From Streptomyces misionensis (GTDB taxonomy: Bacteria; Actinomycetota; Actinomycetes; Streptomycetales; Streptomycetaceae), in NCBI RefSeq assembly GCF_007896895.1, contig NZ_VOGW01000049.1:75881-112010 (forward strand): a DNA stretch of 36,130 nt, read 5' to 3'. How positions within the stretch are numbered: the first letter of the stretch is position 1; every line of letters starts with the position of its first letter. This document shows, one piece after another, positions 31,083 to 36,130 of the stretch. The position numbers and the translations under genes were made by a program. The notes beneath the pieces are model-generated. The model saw only the letters and a list, made by a program, of their open reading frames with translations, searched no databases and had not been told where the DNA came from.

Positions 31083-31246
31083 GAGCAGCAAGCCGACGAC
31101 ATGGTCCACCGCCGGGCCAGAGCCCGTGTCGAACACGACTCCTCTGGATGAAGACCCGCAAGTTCGTCCGCGATCGCCGCCTACGCGGCGACGATGTCCA
31201 CCACGCCATCCTCGGCGTGGCCCGACTGCACGACCTGCCCTCGCCG
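31083..31246 (+). pseudogene. C-terminal remnant of a second transposase (IS5-type DDE)
   Basis: One frame reads VHRRARARVEH, and after a frame change at about 31145 the next reads MKTRKFVRDRRLRGDDVHHA followed by ILGVARLHDL. This is the conserved tail of a streptomycete DDE transposase group (RARVEHxFARMKxWKILRDCR...GVHHAMxGIARLHNL). Only the last 50 or so residues survive, on the opposite strand to the neighbouring remnant, so this is a different insertion event. Confidence 0.65.
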
Positions 31247-31341
31247 GGCAGCCCCACCTCGACCCACGTCCATCCCGCCATGGGCCGACACCCGCTAACG
31301 GGCCGTCGTTCAGGTCGCATCCGTGAAGTGCAGGCCCGTCG

Positions 31342-31366
31342 ACGGGACCGGATTTGCCGGTCCCGT
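31342..31366 (-). terminator. Hairpin terminator of the secreted-protein gene run
   Basis: ACGGGACCGG and CCGGTCCCGT form perfect 10-base arms around the loop ATTTG. The hairpin begins 11 bases past the stop codon of the last secreted-protein gene and separates it from the transposase debris. Confidence 0.75.
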
Positions 31367-31377
31367 GTCCAGAGGTG

Positions 31378-31902
31378 TCAGGGGCGCGGCGGGGCGCACT
31401 TGTTGTGGCCGGCGTGTTTGCCGCACGCTTGGGCCTCCAGGTGGACGCCGCCGCCGTGGACGTCCTTGACGGCTCGGGTGTTCTGGCTGCCTCCCGAGTG
31501 CACGGTCGCCGAGCAGACGCCGCTGTCGTACCAGGAGTCGGATTCGATGTGCCAGTGGAGGGCGACGTTGTCGCCCCGGCTGGCGTGGGTGATCGTGGCC
31601 CAGTAGTAGCGCGGACCTCCGGGCCGGTTGCCGTAGCGCAGCTGGATCTTGGTGCTGCCGATCTTCACCGCCGGGCCGTTGTGTCGCCTGGCGCTGGGGA
31701 TGTAGGAGTTGGGATTGACGCTGGGGCCGCACGAGTCGGCCGTCGTGTGCCGGGCGGGCGGAGTCCGAGGTGCCGCCGCCGCGCCGGCCGGAGTGGCGAG
31801 CAGCAGAGCGGCGACCACCGTCACCGCGGTCCCGGATGTTGCGAACAGGGGCATGAGGGCCGACGTGCCCCGCGCCCGAGCCGCTGCTTCCCTTGTGGCC
31901 AT
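31378..31902 (-). CDS. Small secreted protein of unknown family, four cysteines
   Basis: This 174-residue protein begins with a signal sequence: a charged start with several arginines, then a hydrophobic core (TAVTVVAALLLA) and an alanine-rich cleavage zone near residue 44. The mature part contains SCGPS, GVCSAT, QACGKH and NKCAPP, so two disulfides are possible, and several His/Trp-rich segments (VALHWHIES). I do not recognise the family with confidence; it loosely recalls small streptomycete secreted DUF proteins. The ATG at 31902 fits the signal peptide; the ribosome site (GAAAG) is weak. It is the last of three same-strand secreted-protein genes and is followed by a strong hairpin. The longer frame back to 32361 is rejected because it overlaps the next gene and lacks a signal. 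Confidence 0.78.
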   Translation of the reverse strand: MATREAAARARGTSALMPLFATSGTAVTVVAALLLATPAGAAAAPRTPPARHTTADSCGPSVNPNSYIPSARRHNGPAVKIGSTKIQLRYGNRPGGPRYYWATITHASRGDNVALHWHIESDSWYDSGVCSATVHSGGSQNTRAVKDVHGGGVHLEAQACGKHAGHNKCAPPRP

Positions 31903-32038
31903 CTGGGTGCTTTCTGGTTGTGTCCGAGGGTGCCGTGTACGAGGGCCACCGGCGGCGGGCGTGACGCTGCCGCCCGGCGCCGTCTGCCCTGGGAACGGCG
32001 CAGGTTGGACGAACGGTGGTAGGTCTTGGCCGCTCGAG

Positions 32039-32449
32039 TCAGCGGCGCAGGTAGTCCCAGGTGTGGCTGCCGACGATGCCGTCCGCGCCGCCCGCGATGT
32101 CGTGGTGGCTCTGCAGCCACTTGACCGCCGCGAGGGTGTCGGGGCCGAAGCTCCCGTCGACCGAAACCCACAGGGGGTAGTCCGTGTGCCGATCGATGAT
32201 GTCCTGGATCTCCCTGACGGCGTCCGCGTTGGCGCTTCCCTCGCTGATGGTCGCGGTGCCGTAGTAGTAGTCGCAGGTGTAGCCGACGGTGGAACGGTAG
32301 GTGCAGGAGTGCACGGCGGCCTGAGCCGCCGCACCGGTCGTCCGGAGGCCAACTGCCGCATGGACGGTGGCCGCGGGTACGGCGACGAGCAGTCCGGCGG
32401 TCAGAGCCAGGACGCTGACGACTCTCGTGCGGGAGGACGGCCTGGGCAT
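32039..32449 (-). CDS. Secreted peptidoglycan-binding domain protein
   Basis: This 136-residue protein has a clear signal peptide (VVSVLALTAGLLVAVPAA, cleavage near VHA at residue 31) and one PG_binding_1-type domain (about 78-135) with VREIQDII, VDGSFGPDTLAAVKWLQ and DGIVGSHTWDYL, the usual GxxGPxT...Q...GxxG pattern. A short Cys/Tyr-rich piece precedes it (HSCTYRSTVGYTCDYYY). No catalytic domain is present, so it should bind cell wall rather than cut it. The ATG at 32449 has AGGAG 6 bases upstream. It lies 70 bases after the SH3 gene and 136 bases before the next secreted gene, probably one transcript. Confidence 0.88.
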   Translation of the reverse strand: MPRPSSRTRVVSVLALTAGLLVAVPAATVHAAVGLRTTGAAAQAAVHSCTYRSTVGYTCDYYYGTATISEGSANADAVREIQDIIDRHTDYPLWVSVDGSFGPDTLAAVKWLQSHHDIAGGADGIVGSHTWDYLRR

Positions 32450-32519
32450 GTCTGTCTCCTCGTGAAGAGCGGCGTGAAGAGCGGCCCCGGCGGGAGGCGG
32501 GGGCGTCGGTGGGCGATGG

Positions 32520-33020
32520 TCAGCAGGTGGGAAGGTGGGGCACCTTGGGTGCGGCTCCACGCACGTAGTAGTTGCTCACCCAGGCCGGGTCGCTGCCGGA
32601 CAGCAGGGAGACCTTCGTCCACCACTTGTTTCCCGAGACCTTGTTGGTGTGCCGGTCCGTCTGGCAGTACGCCCGCAGCGTCGCATTGGACACCCGGACG
32701 GCGACCCCGCAGCTCGTGCGCGGGCACTCCCGTAGAGCCACGTGCGTACCCTTGACCCGGATCGTCTTGACCGCGGCGCCCGATACGTCGGCCACCGGCG
32801 CCGAAGCGAAGTGCTGGTTCCTACGCCCGTCGCAGGTCTTACCGTCTCCGCCCGTGACGTCGAGGTGGAGGCCCGTGCGCGTGTTCTGCCACGCGGCCTG
32901 CTGCGCGCAGCGGTCGGCCGCTGCGGGCACGACCGTGGGGTGCGCGGCGGCAGGCAGTGTGCCCAGACCCCCAGCCAAGACGACTCCGGCTGCTGCGACG
33001 GCGATGCTCCTGATCTGCAC
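32520..33020 (-). CDS. Secreted bacterial SH3-domain protein
   Basis: This 166-residue protein starts at GTG 33020 with GGGAG upstream at good distance. It has a short signal peptide (SIAVAAAGVVLAGGLGT, cleavage near AAA-HP, residue 26). The C-terminal half matches bacterial SH3: a VKGTHVALRECPRTSC segment, then KWWTKVSLL and PAWVSNYYVRG. Several cysteines suggest disulfides. Such domains usually bind cell wall or peptides. The frame runs back to 33125 in a non-signal-like extension, which is rejected. It is the first of three co-directional secreted-protein genes; an AraC-type regulator gene lies 223 bases upstream on the same strand. Confidence 0.86.
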   Translation of the reverse strand: MQIRSIAVAAAGVVLAGGLGTLPAAAHPTVVPAAADRCAQQAAWQNTRTGLHLDVTGGDGKTCDGRRNQHFASAPVADVSGAAVKTIRVKGTHVALRECPRTSCGVAVRVSNATLRAYCQTDRHTNKVSGNKWWTKVSLLSGSDPAWVSNYYVRGAAPKVPHLPTC

Positions 33021-33148
33021 GATGCTTTCTCCCGTTGTTGATGCGGTGCGGCGGCTCGGACCGCCCGGCTGGCCGGCACCCTGGCTACTCGGCATCCCAT
33101 GGCGCGCAGGTGTGCCTGGTCGCATTTGTGGTTCTCCCGGGATCCGTG

Positions 33149-33180
33149 GTGACCGGGTGACTGCAGCATTTCCGGGTCAC
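33149..33180 (-). terminator. Possible hairpin after the AraC regulator gene
   Basis: GTGACCGG (33149-33156) can pair with CCGGGTCAC (33172-33180) with one bulged base and a 15-base loop. It lies 64-95 bases past the AraC stop and upstream of the SH3 gene, so it could be a terminator or an operator of the secreted-protein run. Confidence 0.25.
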
Positions 33181-33243
33181 AAGGTGATCGATGCCGGATC
33201 GGCTGCTGTCGCTCGATCATCGCCGCAAGGTGAACGCAGAGCC

Positions 33244-34314
33244 TTAGCCAGGTGCGCCAGGCACTTGGCTTTGTGTGCCACATTGGTCGCCGTGGCGGTG
33301 CACTTGATTCCGGTAGTCGCTGGGGGTGATGCCGTGGAGGACTCGGAAGGCGCGTGTGAAGTCCGAAGGCTGGGAGAATCCCCATCGTGTCGCGATGGCA
33401 TGGATGGGCAGGTGATGCTTCAGGGGGTCAGCGAGGTCGCGACGGCAGCCTTCAAGCCGTCGGCCGCGCATCCAGGAACGGACCGTCACTCCGTGCTGCT
33501 GGAAAATTCTATGGAGTGAGCGAACCGAGATGTGATGGGCTTCTGCTATCTCAACCGCAGTAAGGGTGCAGTCGGCGAGGTGACGCTCGATGAACGAGGT
33601 GATCTGCGTGAACAGGACGCGTTGACGGGTTTCGGAGGGCATGTCGTCCTCGCGCTCCAGAAAGTGCGCCAGTGTAGCGGTGACCAAGTCCATGCCTACG
33701 GTGCCGAGGCGCGCGCCGTCACGCGGCGTGTACGTCGTACCGCTTTCCGCCAGGTGAGTGAGGAAGGCCGTGAGCAACTGTCCGATGCCTTGGTCTCCGG
33801 GAAGGGCTCGGCAGATGAGCTGAGTGACATGGCGGTCCGGTAAAGGAAGCAGCGTACGGGGAAACTGGATGAGGATGCATTCGCCGTCGGCGTGGGTTTC
33901 GAAAGGGCGCGAGCTTTCGAAGAACAGGAGTTCACCGGGCCGGACCGCAGTGCGATTGCGATTCTGCTCGATCACATGCGAGCCGGATTTCGTGACGCCG
34001 AAGGCAAAGATCTCCGGGTCCGAGACTCGGATCAGCCTTGGAGTCCTCCGCGTGACGTAGGACGAGTAAGCCATCGCTGATACCTGGACCGCTCCGAGCG
34101 GCATCGCTCTGACCCAGCCACGGAAGATATCTGTACCGCACAGCTCGAACGATGTCGGCATCACCGCATCCGCGGTTGCCTTCTCCCACGCTGAAAAAGC
34201 ATCCCGTGCCGGGAAGTCATCGCTGTCGAAGATCTTCTCCAAAGATGGCTCCCAGTCATGGGGCTCAGGCAGGCTCAGGCCGGCTGGGCCTGCGCGTGGC
34301 TGTGCACGAAACAC
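33244..34314 (-). CDS. AraC/XylS-family transcriptional regulator
   Basis: This DNA-binding regulator has an N-terminal AraC-binding-like sensor region (about residues 40-210) and a C-terminal double helix-turn-helix, visible as TAVEIAEAHHISVRSLHRIF and then IHAIATRWGFSQPSDFTRAF and GITPSDYR, the AraC signature. Length is about 356 residues. The start is uncertain. GTG at 34314 is preceded by GGGGAG at 12 bases; TTG at 34359 would add 15 residues. An in-frame TTA codon at 33841-33843 makes its translation potentially bldA-dependent. It may control the adjacent secreted-protein genes or act elsewhere; a role in the peptide cluster is unproven because transposase debris and the secreted-protein genes lie between. 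Confidence 0.92.
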   Translation of the reverse strand: MFRAQPRAGPAGLSLPEPHDWEPSLEKIFDSDDFPARDAFSAWEKATADAVMPTSFELCGTDIFRGWVRAMPLGAVQVSAMAYSSYVTRRTPRLIRVSDPEIFAFGVTKSGSHVIEQNRNRTAVRPGELLFFESSRPFETHADGECILIQFPRTLLPLPDRHVTQLICRALPGDQGIGQLLTAFLTHLAESGTTYTPRDGARLGTVGMDLVTATLAHFLEREDDMPSETRQRVLFTQITSFIERHLADCTLTAVEIAEAHHISVRSLHRIFQQHGVTVRSWMRGRRLEGCRRDLADPLKHHLPIHAIATRWGFSQPSDFTRAFRVLHGITPSDYRNQVHRHGDQCGTQSQVPGAPG

Positions 34315-34359
34315 GATACTGACCGATCTCCCCTGACAAAGAGTATGGAAATCGGCCAA

Positions 34360-34877
34360 TTCACCATGGCCGGGGTTTTGTTCGGAAACGAGGGTGAGGC
34401 CATCACCTGGCGGCCCTGGGAGGCCGTGCCGGTCGTCCGGCGCTCACGAGCCGGGCCCTGAACAGCTTCCCGGCGTGCACCGATCCGAGGCGGCAGATGC
34501 TGGCGTTCGGGCTCGCGGGCCAGACCGGCCGAAGGTTCGGTTCAACGCGCGCACCGCTGCCCCGCCTGCCAGGAGATGCGTGCCGAGCGCCGCCGCTACG
34601 ACCACGGGTGATGCAACCTGGTCGAGATCCTCTACAGCCCACCCCGCACCGCACCGCACCGCACCGCACCACGGCCGTAGCGCGACGGCGGGCGTAGGTC
34701 ACCGCGCGACTGCGTGAACTGCTGCGCTCCGCCGCAGGCGCCCGGGTCCCGGTCTGCCGCGGATGGGCCTCCAGCGAGGTCGGGGGTGGCACACTCCTTC
34801 ACGCCCTGTCCATCCCTCCCGAAGCATTGCTGGCCTCCCGGCATGGCGAGCGTGATCGGCGGACTGACGGGGGCGTC
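34360..34877. other. Non-coding or degraded stretch between the AraC gene and the EACC1 remnant
   Basis: No intact gene is seen. A plus-strand frame near 34555-34640 gives CPACQEMRAERRRYDHG, then a stop and CNLVEILYSP, which reads like a broken coding fragment of unknown family. The promoter of the AraC gene should lie in the left part. Confidence 0.35.
34646..34670. repeat. Five tandem copies of GCACC
   Basis: A perfect pentanucleotide tandem repeat of 25 bases, in the degraded stretch. A five-base unit shifts frame with every copy gained or lost; no gene is clearly affected. Confidence 0.8.
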
Positions 34878-35294
34878 GTGAACGTACGGGTGGACGCGAA
34901 GGGCCCGGACGCTGCGGACCACCTCCGTTACTTATATGACTGATTGAGCAACGACCAGCCGACGCGGGGGCGGCTCGAACTGGGTAAGCGGCCGCCGGGG
35001 CCGGGGCCCTCGGGCCGGTGCTGGAGGCGGTGTTGGTGGCGCTCGCACCGGGGGGTTCGGTGACCGCGCCGGCCACCGAGGTGATCACCTGGCTGCGCAG
35101 CCGGCGCGGTGAGGTACGGGCTGAAAGTGACACTGGAGGGCGGCGGCCGCTCTCTGGAGCCGACCGGCAAGCGCGTGGCCGGTCTCGACGCCGCGGCGCT
35201 GCGACGGCGGGCCGCGGACCTCGCCGCCCTGTTGGACAAAAGGGACGAAGACCCTGAGTGCCGCGAGCACCCCGAACGCCGCGGGCTTTCATGA
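34878..35294 (+). pseudogene. Broken effector-associated constant component 1 (EACC1)-like gene
   Basis: Reading from GTG 34878 gives a start VNVRVDAKGPDAADHLRYLYD, typical of EACC1 proteins, then TGA at 34941 where the family has Trp (LYDWL). The frame continues LSNDQPTRGRLELGKRPPGP, shifts near 35005 to LGPVLEAVLVALAPGGSVT and VITWLRSRRGEVR, and shifts again near 35118 to LKVTLEGGGRSLEP and GLDAAALRRRAADLAALLD. EACC1 is a roughly 110-130-residue component found beside caspase- or trypsin-type effectors in predicted actinobacterial conflict systems. The stop codon overlaps the ATG of the following caspase-like remnant (ATGA), the coupling normal for such pairs. The fold match is from memory of the family, so moderately sure. 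Confidence 0.62.
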
Positions 35295-36130
35295 CAGAGC
35301 CGTCCCCGGCGCGTCCGAGCCTCGGTCTGACCGGCGCCGGCGGCCGCGTCCCCTCCTCGCCGCCGCCGAGCACGACGGCCCCGGCCTGCCCCCGGAACCG
35401 TCCGCCGCCCCGACCCGCCGCGCCCTGCGCACCCCCTGATCGAACGCTGCAGGGTGTCGCCCGAGCGCATACGGGACGAACTCGACCCGCCCGACGCCAG
35501 GTTCATGGCCCAGGCGGTTGCCGAAGGGGCCCAGAAGGGCGGACAGCGCGCTGCTCGTCCACTTCGTTGGGCACGAACTGCTCCATGTGGACGGGGAGTT
35601 GCACCTCGCGGCCCGCGCCAAGGATCGGCACACCCGGACCTCGCACCCACCAGGCGCTTTCCTTCGCCGCGTTGCGCCAGGCCTTACCGCGAGCCGCGCG
35701 TCGTCCGTCTTCCCTGGACTGCTGCTTCTGCGGCCACCCGGTACTCGGACGCGGCGCTTCCGTTACCGGCGTTGAGCACGCAGCCCACGCGGTGCCTGTA
35801 CTTCATCGGCTCCGCCGAGCAACTCGCCCTCCCCCGAGGGAGTCCGAGCACACCGCGCTCACCGGCGCGCTCATCGACGTACTGGAGGAAGGAGAACGAC
35901 GCGGGCCGCACCCGATGACCCTGGACTCGGAGGACGCGGTCTTCAGCGTGATGCGGGAACACCAACTCCCCCTGCCACGGCGGCAGGCCGAGGGGCTGTC
36001 CGACAACCTTGCCGACGCCGGCGCGCCTGGCGACCGTGTCCATGGCCAGGCGGCGCCAGCCAGCCGCCGCCAACAACCCGGCCCGCCGACCGCGCCATCT
36101 CGCGGATCCGGCAGGAGGGCCCCTGGGATT
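35291..36130 (+). pseudogene. Broken caspase-like (peptidase C14) effector gene, runs to window edge
   Basis: The coding signal hops between frames: an ATG at 35291 overlaps the EACC1-like stop; then SPERIRDELDPPDARFMAQA (about 35457-35516), LLVHFVGHE with the candidate catalytic His at 35572-35574, GELHLAARAKDRHTRTSH, LDCCFCG with the candidate catalytic Cys pair (35714-35734; families have DCCFSG), YFIGSAEQLAL near 35800, and ESEHTALTGALIDVLEEG followed by HPMTLDSEDAVFSVMREH and LPRRQAEGLSDNLA up to about 36015. These are, in order, the His and Cys motifs and the HTAxTGxLxxLL tail of bacterial caspase-like domains. At least three frame changes break it. The His motif has Glu after GH where Gly is usual. 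What follows the protease domain is outside the window. Confidence 0.62.

Noticed and set aside
31903..32361. Longer start for the 174-residue secreted protein
   Set aside because: The extension overlaps the peptidoglycan-binding gene out of frame and would bury the signal peptide.
34360..34877. Zinc-finger-like fragment CPACQEMRAERRRYDHG
   Set aside because: Only one CxxC pair and an immediate stop; not enough to name a gene.
1..36130. CRISPR arrays, tRNA and rRNA genes, MbtH-like protein
   Set aside because: Looked for and not seen: no regularly spaced direct repeats, no cloverleaf or rRNA signatures, and no small MbtH-type ORF in the visible part of the cluster.

Overview
The window looks like a Streptomyces (or close relative) chromosome segment. 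It is very GC-rich with strong third-position G/C bias, it uses rare TTA leucine codons in the way bldA-controlled streptomycete genes do, and it carries actinobacterial NRPS, P450, secreted SH3 and EACC1-type genes. All intact genes read on the minus strand. The very large plus-strand open frames across 1-26 kb are antisense shadows of the NRPS genes.

Bases 1-29341 are one side of a non-ribosomal peptide cluster. In transcription order (right to left) they hold a cytochrome P450 (28133-29341), a stand-alone penicillin-binding-protein-type thioesterase / peptide cyclase resembling SurE (26676-28028), a five-module NRPS of 6226 residues (7498-26178), and a second NRPS that runs off the left edge after at least 2494 residues (1-7484). 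The domain order is A-T / C-A-T-E / C-A-T-E / C-A-T-E / C-A-T // C-A-T-E / C-A(cut). Pocket residues read by alignment to GrsA give DALLIGSIVK, DVFSVAIVYK, DAYWWGGTFK (valine type), DVFSVAIVYK, DALLIGSVVK, DTEDMGFVDK (basic residue likely) and DFWNVGMVH (threonine). The predicted start of the peptide is L-x, D-y, D-Val, D-y, L-x, D-basic, Thr, and more. The first module has no condensation domain, so the N-terminal amine should be free. Together with the trans-acting cyclase this points to a head-to-tail macrocyclic, D-rich peptide. Terminal modules, MbtH, transport and most regulation must lie beyond the left edge.

Bases 29342-31340 look like a cluster border. A gene-poor stretch with a 15-bp-arm inverted repeat is followed by two decayed transposase remnants on opposite strands.

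Bases 31342-33020 hold three small secreted proteins in a row: one of unknown family with four cysteines, a peptidoglycan-binding protein and an SH3-domain protein. They end in a clear hairpin terminator. An AraC-family regulator (33244-34314) lies upstream on the same strand.

The right end (34878-36130, plus strand) preserves a decayed two-gene cassette: an EACC1-like protein followed, through an ATGA overlap, by a caspase-like protease. This is the signature of an NTP-dependent/caspase conflict (defence-like) system, here broken by a nonsense codon and several frameshifts. TTA codons occur in the P450, the cyclase, the first NRPS and the AraC gene, so the locus is probably bldA-dependent.
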